A stretch of DNA of 64,000 bases, from positions 488,887 to 552,886 of the forward strand of contig NZ_CP031310.1 of assembly GCF_004799665.1 (NCBI RefSeq), read 5' to 3'. This DNA is from Halapricum salinum (GTDB lineage: Archaea; Halobacteriota; Halobacteria; Halobacteriales; Haloarculaceae). Below are positions 8,170 to 15,754 of the stretch, piece after piece. Position 1 is the stretch's first letter, and the number at the start of each line of letters is the position of its first letter. The notes below the pieces were generated by a model. It worked only from the letters and a program-made list of their open reading frames with translations. It was not told where the DNA came from and searched no databases. Position numbers and translations under genes: made by a program.

Positions 8170-9048
8170 CTACTTTTCGGTCTCGTCGTCCTTCTTGACC
8201 TTCTCCTCGACGGCCTCTTCGACTTTCTCCTCGACGGCCTCTTCGGCCTTCTCTGAGACTGTCTCCTCGGCTTTCTCTTCGACAGTCTTCTCGGCCTTCT
8301 CCTCGACGGCTTCTTCGGCTTTCTCTTCGATCGTCTCTTCTGCCTTTTCGGCGACCGTCTCCTCGGCTTTCTCTTCGACAGTCTTCTCGGCCTTCTCCGC
8401 AACGGCTTCTTCGGCTTTCTCTTCGACAGTCTCTTCGGCTTTTTCGGCGACGGCTTCTTCGGCTTTCTCCGTGACTGTCTCTTCTGCCTTCTCCTCGACG
8501 GCTTCTTCGGCTTTCTCCGTGACTGTCTCTTCTGCCTTCTCCTCGACGGCCTCCTGGGCCTTCTCTTCGACAGTCTTCTCGACCGTTTCAGCCACCGTCT
8601 TGTCGACCGTATCTTCGACCGTCTTCTCGACCGTCTCGGACACGGTCTTGTCGACCGTATCTTCGACAGTCTTGTCGACCGTATCTTCGACTGTCTTCTC
8701 GACGGTCTCTGCGACAGTCTTGTCGACCGTATCTTCGACCGTCTCGGCGACCGTCTTGTCTACTGTCTCACCGACAGTCTCTTCGACGGCTTCGCCGACC
8801 GTCTCGTCGACTTTCGCCTCGACGGTGTCGTCCATGGTCTCCTCGACGGTCTCTTTGACCGTCGACGTCATCCAGTCGGGGTCGAAGCGGGCCATCTTCC
8901 AGGCGACGTGGACGATGTAGGCGACGAGCACACCGAACCCGAAGGCCAGCCCGATGTCGTTGCCGGCCAGCAAGATCAGTCCGACCGACAGCGCGATGAG
9001 GAGTCCGTATGTCAGATCGACCAGCGAGTCGACGCGACTCGGATTCAT
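8170..9048 (-). CDS. membrane-anchored protein with 56 perfect tetrad repeats
   Basis: 292 residues from the ATG at 9048; a TTG at 9078 in the same frame would add ten. Residues 13-29 and 33-52 are membrane segments. From residue 61 to 284 the sequence is an unbroken run of 56 four-residue units, each ending in Val, Ala, Ile or Met: about 25 units of the xxTV kind, then 31 alternating EEKA/EExV units, ending in KKDDETEK. The domain is extremely rich in Glu and Lys. A long charged helix or coiled coil is likely. Function unknown. The codons vary more than the residues, so the pattern appears maintained. Confidence 0.8.
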   Translation of the reverse strand: MNPSRVDSLVDLTYGLLIALSVGLILLAGNDIGLAFGFGVLVAYIVHVAWKMARFDPDWMTSTVKETVEETMDDTVEAKVDETVGEAVEETVGETVDKTVAETVEDTVDKTVAETVEKTVEDTVDKTVEDTVDKTVSETVEKTVEDTVDKTVAETVEKTVEEKAQEAVEEKAEETVTEKAEEAVEEKAEETVTEKAEEAVAEKAEETVEEKAEEAVAEKAEKTVEEKAEETVAEKAEETIEEKAEEAVEEKAEKTVEEKAEETVSEKAEEAVEEKVEEAVEEKVKKDDETEK

Positions 9049-9130
9049 CCGTCGATCACCGTCTGCCAAATTGCGCAACCTGTCGCTCCTGCCGCTCGCG
9101 TAGAAGTCATATCACAAGCCAATAGCCCCG

Positions 9131-9149
9131 TCGGCAAGTAGCTTGCCGA
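9131..9149. terminator. 8-bp hairpin between two minus-strand genes
   Basis: TCGGCAAG-TAG-CTTGCCGA is a perfect inverted repeat. It lies 26 bases after the stop of the isocitrate-lyase-family gene and before the tetrad-repeat gene on the same strand. It may end the first transcript or act in the leader of the second. No clear T-run follows. Confidence 0.4.
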
Positions 9150-9174
9150 ACGCGATCACCAGCCGGATTCCGGG

Positions 9175-10047
9175 CTACTCCTCTGCGTACTCCCGCTGGC
9201 GCTCGCGGTAGGACTCGGTCCCGAGGACGTCCTCGAACTGCGCGAAAGTGACTGTCTCGACTGCGTCGGTCGTCCCGTGCGTCGCCAGTGCTTCGTAAGC
9301 CTCCCTGACCGCCCGAGTCATCGCGAACAGCGCGGTCAGCGGATAGACCACGATGTCGAACCCGAGATCGTCCAGTTCGTCGGCCGATAGCACCGGCGTC
9401 TTGCCGCCTTCGATCATGTTCGCGAACGTCGGCGCGTCGAAGGCAGTGGCGATCCGTTCGAGTTCCTCGCGAGACTGTGGGGCCTCGACGAAGACGACAT
9501 CAGCACCCGCGCGCTCGTAGGCTCGGCCGCGTTCGATCGCCTCGTCCAGCCCGTGCGGTTCGCGGGCGTCGGTGCGCCCGATCAACAGGAAGTCGCTGTC
9601 GCGCTCCTCGCGGACGTCCGCTGCCGCACGGATGCGCCGGACGTGTTCGTCGGTCGGAACGACTCGCTTCTCGTCCATGTGGCCACAGCGCTTTGGCCAC
9701 TGCTGGTCTTCGAGGATCGCGCCCGCGACGCCCGCGTCGATGCACTCGCCGATCGTCCGCCGGACGTTCAGCGCGTTGCCGTAGCCGGTGTCCATGTCGG
9801 CCACCAGCGGGATGGAGATGGATTCGGTGATCCGACGGATACGATCGACGTTCTCCGAGGCGGTCATCAGTCCCAGGTCGGGCAGCCCCAGCTGGGTCGC
9901 GGCGATCGAGAACCCGGAGGTGAACACGGTCTCGAAGCCGGCCTGTTCGGCCAGTTTCGCCGACATGGTGTCGTACGCGCCGGGGAAGACGGTGATCTCG
10001 GGCTGGTCGAGGAGTCGCCGGAGTTCGGTCGCAGGCTCGTCGGCCAT
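9175..10047 (-). CDS. isocitrate lyase/PEP mutase family enzyme
   Basis: 290 residues of the ICL/PEPM TIM barrel. Visible: YDTMSAKLAEQAGF, SGFSIAATQLGLPD, the metal-site strand PLVADMDTGYGN, the active-site loop QQWPKRCGHMDEK with the lyase-type Cys, LLIGRTDAR and FVEAP. The Cys-containing KRCGH loop favours a C-C lyase such as 2-methylisocitrate lyase over a PEP mutase. No propionate-cycle genes are adjacent, so the substrate stays open. An AT-rich box (about 10071-10079) gives leaderless spacing to the ATG at 10047; direct repeats at 10086-10148 lie just upstream. Confidence 0.88.
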   Translation of the reverse strand: MADEPATELRRLLDQPEITVFPGAYDTMSAKLAEQAGFETVFTSGFSIAATQLGLPDLGLMTASENVDRIRRITESISIPLVADMDTGYGNALNVRRTIGECIDAGVAGAILEDQQWPKRCGHMDEKRVVPTDEHVRRIRAAADVREERDSDFLLIGRTDAREPHGLDEAIERGRAYERAGADVVFVEAPQSREELERIATAFDAPTFANMIEGGKTPVLSADELDDLGFDIVVYPLTALFAMTRAVREAYEALATHGTTDAVETVTFAQFEDVLGTESYRERQREYAEE

Positions 10048-10085
10048 GTCTCCGGAGACGGATACTGGCCGCTAAAAACTACCGC

Positions 10086-10148
10086 GCTATCTGAACGTGG
10101 TCGAGCGACCACGCTATCTGAACGTGGTCCAGCGACCACGCTATCTGA
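10086..10148. repeat. two and a third tandem 27-bp units, each with a hairpin
   Basis: Unit 1 is 10086-10112, unit 2 is 10113-10139 (one base differs), and a partial third starts at 10140. Each full unit holds GTGGTC-NAGC-GACCAC, a 6-bp stem with a four-base loop. The array overlaps the stop codon of the glycosylase-like gene (10141) and sits immediately upstream of the promoter of the lyase gene. It could be a double operator or a terminator. Confidence 0.75.
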
Positions 10149-10764
10149 CGCGATAGGGGTCGTCTCCGGGGAGGAACCGACCGAGGTCGACCTCCTGGCG
10201 GTAGTCGCGTTGCTGGAGCGTGGTGAGGGCGTCGACGAGTTTCTGTTCGTCGGCGTCGGTCCACGTTCCGGGATCTTTGATCGGATAGATGAGCCAGCCA
10301 GCTCCCTGGCGTTCGGTGGCGTGGAGTGCGTCCATGTCGAGGTGGCCGTTGCGCGCGGCGTAGTTCGCCAACACGTGCTTGGTGGCGCGTTCGCCGACCG
10401 GCAGCAAGACGTGGGCGGTGATCGCCCGCAACTCGGAGTCGAAAAAGCGTTCGAGATCGTCGTAATCGGCCTGCGTGGGCGGGCCAGGAGTCACGCACAT
10501 ACACAGATACGAGAAGTAGGTCTGTGCGACCGTCGGTGGTGTCCCTGCGGATTCGAGGAGGCCGGCTTCGACCAGCGCCGACTGGAGGCGTTCGCTTCCG
10601 GGCGTCTCGGTGAAGGGGATACCCGAGTCGATCCCGCCGTGGACGCCCGGGTGGTCACCGATGACGTGGAAGTGGGCGTTGGCGTCGCCGTACCCCGGGA
10701 CGAAGTTCTGACAGTCCGGCTGATGACCGAACGGGTTGGACTGTCGATGCGTGACGTTCTTCAC
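10141..10764 (-). CDS. uracil-DNA glycosylase-like protein
   Basis: 207 residues if the GTG at 10764 is the start; the frame stays open to 10839, but the extra 25 residues are basic and unlike the haloarchaeal family start (VKNVTHRQSNPFG). GDHPGVHGGIDSGIPFTE resembles the active-site motif of family 4/5 uracil-DNA glycosylases, and LLPVGERATKHVL resembles the following helix. The four cysteines expected for the Fe-S cluster of family 4 are not clearly present. The fold is likely, but glycosylase activity is uncertain. It is divergent from a Nudix gene. Confidence 0.75.
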   Translation of the reverse strand: MKNVTHRQSNPFGHQPDCQNFVPGYGDANAHFHVIGDHPGVHGGIDSGIPFTETPGSERLQSALVEAGLLESAGTPPTVAQTYFSYLCMCVTPGPPTQADYDDLERFFDSELRAITAHVLLPVGERATKHVLANYAARNGHLDMDALHATERQGAGWLIYPIKDPGTWTDADEQKLVDALTTLQQRDYRQEVDLGRFLPGDDPYRVR

Positions 10765-10872
10765 GTCCGACCAGACGTGGCGGGCCGAAAAAACTCCGAC
10801 GGTTCGCCGCAAACCTGGCGAACAATCGTTCGGAACCAATATTTTTGGCGACGCCAGTCAGACGCACTTCCA

Positions 10873-11334
10873 ATGCGTGAAGCGACGCTCTGTCACCCCC
10901 TGCGCGACGACGACCTGCTGTTCATCCGCAAACAACGCGGCCCCGGAGCCGGGAATCTCGTCGCGCCCGGCGGCAAGATCGAGGACGGCGAGACGCCCCG
11001 GGAGTGTGCCGTCCGCGAGACGCGCGAGGAGGTCGGCCTCGAAGTTCGGGGCCTCGACAAGCGCGGGGAGTTGCGCTTCGTCTTCGGCGAAGAGCCGTTC
11101 ATGTTCGTCCACGTCTTTCTCACTCGCGATTTCGTAGGCCGTCCTCAGGAAACTGACGAGGGCGTCCCGCGCTGGATCGACACCGACGACCTGCCATACG
11201 AAGAGATGTGGGACGACGACCGCTACTGGCTGCCACTCCTGCTCGACGGCCAGCAGTTCCGGGGCGAGTTCTTCTTCGACAGCGACGGCGAGGACGTGCT
11301 GGAGTACGACCTGGTGACCGGTCTCGATTTTTGA
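10873..11334 (+). CDS. Nudix hydrolase, MutT-like
   Basis: 153 residues. The Nudix box is complete: GGKIEDGETPRECAVRETRE followed by EVGL (G-x5-E-x7-REUxEExGU). The opening REATLCHPLRDDDLLFIRKQRGPGAGNLVAPGG matches 8-oxo-dGTP/oxidised-purine type members. It probably hydrolyses damaged nucleoside triphosphates, fitting its neighbour, a DNA-glycosylase-like gene transcribed the other way. The ATG at 10873 follows a TATA-like AATATTTTT (about 10838-10846) at leaderless distance. Confidence 0.88.
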   Translation: MREATLCHPLRDDDLLFIRKQRGPGAGNLVAPGGKIEDGETPRECAVRETREEVGLEVRGLDKRGELRFVFGEEPFMFVHVFLTRDFVGRPQETDEGVPRWIDTDDLPYEEMWDDDRYWLPLLLDGQQFRGEFFFDSDGEDVLEYDLVTGLDF

Positions 11335-11377
11335 GGAGATAGGGGCTTATTTGTCACCCCGCGTCGAACTCCCAGAC

Positions 11378-12736
11378 ATGGAACTGTTCGGAACGGCCGG
11401 GATCCGCGGTCCCGTCGCCGACACCGTCACGCCGGAACTGGCACTCGACGTGGGCCGGGCCGTCGGTGTCGAGGCCGAGACGGTCGTCCTCGGACGGGAC
11501 GGCAGACAGAGCGGGACCGCTCTCGTGGGGGCCGTCGAAGCGGGACTGACCAGTGCGGGTGCGAGCGTCGTGCGTCTGGGGCAGGTCCCGACGCCCGCGC
11601 TCGCGGCAGCCAGCCGCGGCCGCTACGGCGTCATGTTGACGGCCAGTCACAACCCCCCGGCTGACAACGGGATCAAGCTGTTCGCAGACGGCGTCGAGTT
11701 CGACAGCGACGCCGAATCACGGATCGAATCCCGCGTCGAAGACGGTGTCCGCTCGGCTGAGTGGGCCGACTGGGGCGAGTCCAGAGGCGCCGACATCCTA
11801 CGGGGGTATCGCGAGGAAGTCGCGGACTTCGCTCGCGGGCACGGCGACGACCTCGACGGCCTCACGGTCGCGGTCGACTGCGGCAACGGGATGGCCTCAC
11901 TCGCCACGCCGCAGGTCATCCGGGCACTCGGTGGGGCGGTGCGAGCGCTCAACGCCAACGTCGACAGTCACTTCGACGCCCGCGGGAGCAAACCCACGCC
12001 CGAAACGCTGACTGGCCTGTGCGATTTCGTCGCGGGCCACGAGACCGTCGAACTCGGGATCGGCCACGACGGCGACGCCGATCGGATCGTGATCGTCGAC
12101 GGCGAGGGCGAGATCGTCCACGAGGACACCGTGCTGGCGATCCTCGCCGAACACTACGTCCGCGCCAGCGAGGCCGTCGATCCCGTGGTGCTGACGACGC
12201 CGAACGCCTCGGGCCGGATCGACGAGCGAGTCCAGGCTGCCGGCGGCCGCGTCGAGCGGATCGCACTCGGCGCACTTCACGAGGGCATCGCGGAGATCCG
12301 TGCTCGGACCGATCCGGGAGCAGCGGTCGTCTTCGCGGCCGAGCCATGGAAACACATCCATCCAGCACTCGGGGGCTGGATCGACGGCGTCGCCAGCGCG
12401 GCCGTCGTCGCCCGACTCGTCGCCGCCCAGGGACTCGACACGCTACGTGAGCCCGTGACCGAACGACCCTATCTCAAATCTGAGGTCACGTGCCCCGACG
12501 GACTGAAGCGCGCGGCGATGGCCGACCTCGAAACCCGGCTTCCCGACACGTATCCCGAGGCCGACGTTTCGACGGACTACGGCGTCCGGCTCTCCTTCGA
12601 AGACGGGTCGTGGACGCTCGTCCGGCCGAGCGGCACGGAACCCTACGTTCGGGTCTACGTCGAGAGCGACGACGCCCAGGCGATGCTCGCGGACGTGAAA
12701 TCTGTGATCGGCGACGCAGTCGAAACCGTCGACTAA
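11378..12736 (+). CDS. glmM: phosphoglucosamine mutase/phosphomannomutase family
   Basis: 452 residues of the alpha-D-phosphohexomutase family. Catalytic phosphoserine at Ser90 in LTASHNPPADNGIKLF, metal loop GHDGDADRIVI, sugar-binding loop AAEPWKHIHPALGGWIDG, and the C-terminal phosphate-binding RPSGTEPYVRVYVES. The sugar loop differs from the usual GEESGH type, as in haloarchaeal GlmM proteins. It interconverts hexosamine (or hexose) 6- and 1-phosphates for UDP-GlcNAc and glycan synthesis. The ATG at 11378 is chosen over an in-frame TTG at 11351 because MELFGTAGIRG is the family start. Its stop overlaps the stop of the converging gene. Confidence 0.93.
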   Translation: MELFGTAGIRGPVADTVTPELALDVGRAVGVEAETVVLGRDGRQSGTALVGAVEAGLTSAGASVVRLGQVPTPALAAASRGRYGVMLTASHNPPADNGIKLFADGVEFDSDAESRIESRVEDGVRSAEWADWGESRGADILRGYREEVADFARGHGDDLDGLTVAVDCGNGMASLATPQVIRALGGAVRALNANVDSHFDARGSKPTPETLTGLCDFVAGHETVELGIGHDGDADRIVIVDGEGEIVHEDTVLAILAEHYVRASEAVDPVVLTTPNASGRIDERVQAAGGRVERIALGALHEGIAEIRARTDPGAAVVFAAEPWKHIHPALGGWIDGVASAAVVARLVAAQGLDTLREPVTERPYLKSEVTCPDGLKRAAMADLETRLPDTYPEADVSTDYGVRLSFEDGSWTLVRPSGTEPYVRVYVESDDAQAMLADVKSVIGDAVETVD

Positions 12737-13503
12737 TTCCGGGGCGCGTGCTCGGACAGCGCGTCGACGACTGCCTCGACGTCTTCGATGTCCTCGCGGG
12801 CGAACGTCGCGTCCGAGTGATACCACGTCGGACGGAAGATGGTGAGCGCCTCGTCGGTGAGTTCGTAGCTCTCGACTGTGCCCCAGTCGTGGATCGTCCT
12901 GTCGACGCGCAGTCCCTCTTCGGCGACGGCCACCTCGTGGGTGGTGCGGTTCGTGAGGAGCATGATCCAGACCGGGACCATTGCCGGGAGCCAGACGTAC
13001 GAGGAAAGCGAGACGTCGTCACCGAGGAACAACGCCGACGCGACGACGACAGTGCCAGTGAGTACGAGCAGCGCGCCCACCGCGAGTTGGAGCTGGCGGT
13101 GCGTCTCCCGGGGCGGGCCTGCCTCGAACGTCACGTGCTCGGTCAGCGCTTCGATCCGCGCTCGCTGGCGATTGTCGTAGGCGACGAGCACGACGAGAAG
13201 CCAGACGCCGGCCGCGCACGCCCCCGCGAAGCACGGACTCAGGTAGAGATCGACCAGCGACTCGGCGGTCGTCACCATCGGGATCAGCCATACTAGCGGC
13301 AGTGCGAGACCGGCGACGGCCCGCAACGGGGACAGCACCGATTCAGCGTCGATCCGTCTGCTCGCGATCGCGCCGCCGACCGCCCCTACGGCCAGCCCGC
13401 CGGCGAACAGCGGCCACTCGGGGCCCGGCAGGAAGGCGGCGGCCGGACCGACCAGCAGCGCGACGTAGGCGGTCAGCGACGCCCGGAAGACGGTTCCTCT
13501 CAT
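12733..13503 (-). CDS. membrane protein with cytoplasmic strand-rich tail, paralog A
   Basis: 256 residues. Four to six hydrophobic segments (about 9-27, 33-48, 60-78, 90-108, 139-178) precede a soluble C-terminus ending RPTWYHSDATFAREDIEDVEAVVDALSEH. The tail (VAVAEEGLRVDRTIHDWGTVESYELTDEALTI) resembles small PH-like domains, but this is only a fold guess. It is a close paralog of the gene at 13577-14350 (same ending motif and same promoter). ATG at 13503; a GTG at 13506 is also possible. Confidence 0.78.
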   Translation of the reverse strand: MRGTVFRASLTAYVALLVGPAAAFLPGPEWPLFAGGLAVGAVGGAIASRRIDAESVLSPLRAVAGLALPLVWLIPMVTTAESLVDLYLSPCFAGACAAGVWLLVVLVAYDNRQRARIEALTEHVTFEAGPPRETHRQLQLAVGALLVLTGTVVVASALFLGDDVSLSSYVWLPAMVPVWIMLLTNRTTHEVAVAEEGLRVDRTIHDWGTVESYELTDEALTIFRPTWYHSDATFAREDIEDVEAVVDALSEHAPRN

Positions 13504-13563
13504 CACTCGACGGTTTCGACTCCGATATAAAAAGCCAGGGCGGAGAGTTTCCGAGGCTGAAGC
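13501..13563 (-). promoter_or_regulatory. promoter segment shared by paralogs A and B
   Basis: Reading away from the ATG, this stretch matches 14348-14408 almost base for base: the same CATCACTCG start, CTCCGATATAAAAA versus CTCCGGTATAAAAA TATA region about 26 bases from the start, then an AGTTTCCGNGGCTGAA block. The match extends through non-coding DNA, so the duplication included the promoter. Confidence 0.7.
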
Positions 13564-13576
13564 TCACTGTCGTCGC

Positions 13577-14350
13577 TCAGGTTTCAGGGAGCCGCTTCGA
13601 CAGCGCGTCGACGACTGCCTCGACGTCCTCGATGTCGTCGCGGTCGTAGCGAAGCGTCGAGTGATACCACGTCGGCCGCGATAGCGAGAGTTCCTCCTCG
13701 TCGAGGCTGTACGACGCGATGGTGTCCCACTCGTGGATCGTCGAGTGGACGACGATCCCGATGTCGGTAATCTGGACTTCACGGGAGTCCTGCTGGTCGT
13801 GAAGCAGGAGTAGAACGACGGACATCCCGGGCAGCCACGTCAGAAACAGGCCGTCGTCGAACCCGCCAGTGAGAGCGAGAACGACGACCGCGACGACGGT
13901 GACGAGACCGAGTACAATCGCCGCGACGTTGGCGACTCGCTCGTCGACTGCCGAGGCGGGTCGGGCCTCGAAGGACAGCTCGACCGTCGCGTCCTCGATC
14001 CGTTCCATCTGCTCGCAGTAGACCGCGGTCAGGATCGCCACCGGCCAGGCCACGATCCCGAACCCGCCGACGAACAGCGGCCCGCTGGCCACTCCATCGG
14101 GAACCGGGCCGATGCCCAGCCCGAGGACGAGCCAGACGACTGGGAGTGCGAATCCGGCGATCACGCGCGACCACGTGTCGAGCCATTTCTGTGGGTCGAT
14201 CCGGGCGGTGGCGACGGTTCCCACGAGAGCGCCGAGCAGTGCACAGCCGGCGATCAAGGGCGGTGTCGGTCCCGGAGCGAGCGAGGCGAGCGGCACGGCG
14301 ACGAGGGCGACGTAGGATATCAGCGTCGCGCGAAGGACGGCGTTTCTCAT
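13577..14350 (-). CDS. membrane protein with cytoplasmic strand-rich tail, paralog B
   Basis: 257 residues; same layout as paralog A: MRNAVLRATLISYVALVAVP start, about five to six membrane segments, then a soluble tail (VQITDIGIVVHSTIHEWDTIASYSLDEEELSLS) ending RPTWYHSTLRYDRDDIEDVEAVVDALSKR. The two genes are tandem, same strand, 73 bp apart, and share a promoter segment (14348-14408 here), so each is probably transcribed on its own. Function unknown. ATG 14350 chosen over GTG 14365 because it aligns with the paralog. Confidence 0.78.
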   Translation of the reverse strand: MRNAVLRATLISYVALVAVPLASLAPGPTPPLIAGCALLGALVGTVATARIDPQKWLDTWSRVIAGFALPVVWLVLGLGIGPVPDGVASGPLFVGGFGIVAWPVAILTAVYCEQMERIEDATVELSFEARPASAVDERVANVAAIVLGLVTVVAVVVLALTGGFDDGLFLTWLPGMSVVLLLLHDQQDSREVQITDIGIVVHSTIHEWDTIASYSLDEEELSLSRPTWYHSTLRYDRDDIEDVEAVVDALSKRLPET

Positions 14351-14408
14351 CACTCGCTGGTTCACGCTCCGGTATAAAAACAGGGTGCGGACAGTTTCCG
14401 GGGCTGAA
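14348..14408 (-). promoter_or_regulatory. promoter segment of paralog B
   Basis: TATA region GGTATAAAAA at 14371-14380 (plus-strand view), about 26 bases upstream of the ATG at 14350. It is homologous to 13501-13563, including the AGTTTCCGGGGCTGAA block that may be a regulator site conserved after duplication. Confidence 0.65.
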
Positions 14409-14464
14409 ATCGTGTACCAGTGATCGCCCCAGCGTATTTGCCGACCGGCGTCGAGAGACGAGAT

Positions 14465-14857
14465 ATGGACGACCTCATCGAGCAGGCGCGCGCGGCGATG
14501 GACGCCTCCTACGCCCCCTACTCGGAGTATCGCGTCGGTGCAGCACTGCAGACGGGCGACGGCACCGTGTTCACGGGCTGTAACATCGAGAACGCCAACT
14601 ACTCAAACAGCGTCCACGCCGAGGAACTAGCGATCAGCAAGGCAGTCGAGGCCGGCCACCGCGAGTTCGACGCGGTCGCCGTCGTCTCCAGCGAGTACGA
14701 CGGCGTGACGCCCTGTGGAATGTGCCGCCAGACGCTCGCGGAGTTCTGCGGCGAGGACTTCGCAATCTACTGCGACGAGGGCGACGGCGAGGTCAGCGAG
14801 TACACGCTGGGCGAACTGCTCCCGAACACGATCACGCGCCGCCATCTGGACGTATGA
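14465..14857 (+). CDS. cdd: cytidine deaminase
   Basis: 130 residues, the normal length for the tetrameric zinc enzyme. APYSEYRVGAALQTGDG, the HAE proton-shuttle motif in NSVHAEELAISKA, and PCGMCRQTLAEF (zinc cysteines) are all present. It deaminates cytidine/deoxycytidine to uridine/deoxyuridine. The ATG at 14465 is the family start; upstream codons in frame are not conserved-looking. Its stop overlaps the ATG of uridine phosphorylase (ATGA), so cytidine is salvaged in two consecutive steps by one operon. Confidence 0.95.
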   Translation: MDDLIEQARAAMDASYAPYSEYRVGAALQTGDGTVFTGCNIENANYSNSVHAEELAISKAVEAGHREFDAVAVVSSEYDGVTPCGMCRQTLAEFCGEDFAIYCDEGDGEVSEYTLGELLPNTITRRHLDV

Positions 14858-15705
14858 CTGACGACACTGCGGACTCGACTGTCCCGGGCGACTCCGAAGA
14901 CCCGAACGACGACCAACAGTATCACCTCGAAGTCGGGCCGGGCGACGTCGCCGAGAGCGTTCTCCTACCTGGGAACCCCGAGCGCGTCGCGAAGATCACC
15001 GACGTCTGGGACGAGAGCGAGGTCGTGGCCGACCATCGAGAGTACCGAACCGCGACCGGCACCGTCGAGGAAACGCCGATCTCGGTGACGTCGACGGGGA
15101 TCGGCAGTCCCGGCGCGGCCATCGCGGTCGAGGAACTGGCCCGCGTCGGCGCGGAGACGCTCATTCGAGTGGGTTCGTGTGGCGCGATCCAGCCCGAGGC
15201 CAGCGTCGGCGACCTGGTGATCACGACCGGCGCGGTCCGCCAGGAAGGCACGAGCAAGGAGTACGTCCGCGAGGAGTATCCGGCAGTTGCGGACCACACT
15301 GTCGTCGGGGCGCTGATCGCCGCCGCCGAGCAACTGGGCTACGACTACCACGTCGGGCTGACGTGTTCGACGGATTCGTTCTACGCCGGGCAGGGCCGCC
15401 CCGGCTTCGAGGGGTTCGAGGCCCGCGGCAGTGAGGGGCTGGTCGAGGAACTCAAGCAGGCGAACGTGCTCAACTTCGAGATGGAGGCCAGCTCGATCCT
15501 GACGCTAGCGTCGCTCTATGGACTTCGGGCTGGCGCGGTCTGCACCGTCTACGCCAACCGCGAGACCGGCGAGTTCCGAACGGAGGGCGAGCGCAAGGCG
15601 GCCAAGACAGCTTCGAAGGCGGTCGCGATCCTCGATTCGATGGACGAGACAGCCGCCGAAGCCGGGGCCGACCGGTGGCATCCCGGACTCGACATCGATC
15701 GGTGA
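14854..15705 (+). CDS. udp: uridine phosphorylase (PNP/UDP family)
   Basis: 283 residues. GDVAESVLLPGNPERVAKI, TGIGSPGAAIAVEEL, LIRVGSCGAIQPE and NVLNFEMEASSILTL are the phosphate- and nucleoside-binding signatures of the NP-I family; the FEMEAS motif carries the ribose-binding Glu. It splits uridine with phosphate into uracil and ribose 1-phosphate. An acidic extension of about 20 residues precedes the core. The start overlaps the cdd stop by four bases, so translation is coupled. Confidence 0.92.
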   Translation: MTDDTADSTVPGDSEDPNDDQQYHLEVGPGDVAESVLLPGNPERVAKITDVWDESEVVADHREYRTATGTVEETPISVTSTGIGSPGAAIAVEELARVGAETLIRVGSCGAIQPEASVGDLVITTGAVRQEGTSKEYVREEYPAVADHTVVGALIAAAEQLGYDYHVGLTCSTDSFYAGQGRPGFEGFEARGSEGLVEELKQANVLNFEMEASSILTLASLYGLRAGAVCTVYANRETGEFRTEGERKAAKTASKAVAILDSMDETAAEAGADRWHPGLDIDR

Positions 15706-15754
15706 CACAGGCGTACGACAACCCATATTAGTGGCCCACTCCGAAAGCTGGGAT

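Noticed and set aside
8195-8920. Plus-strand Ser/Val/Thr-rich open frame
   Set aside because: It is the antisense of the tetrad-repeat gene; the low-complexity codons keep that frame open by chance.
9553-10872. Long plus-strand extension in front of the Nudix gene
   Set aside because: It is the antisense shadow of the lyase and glycosylase genes; the Nudix family start MREATLCHPLRD at 10873 has its own promoter.
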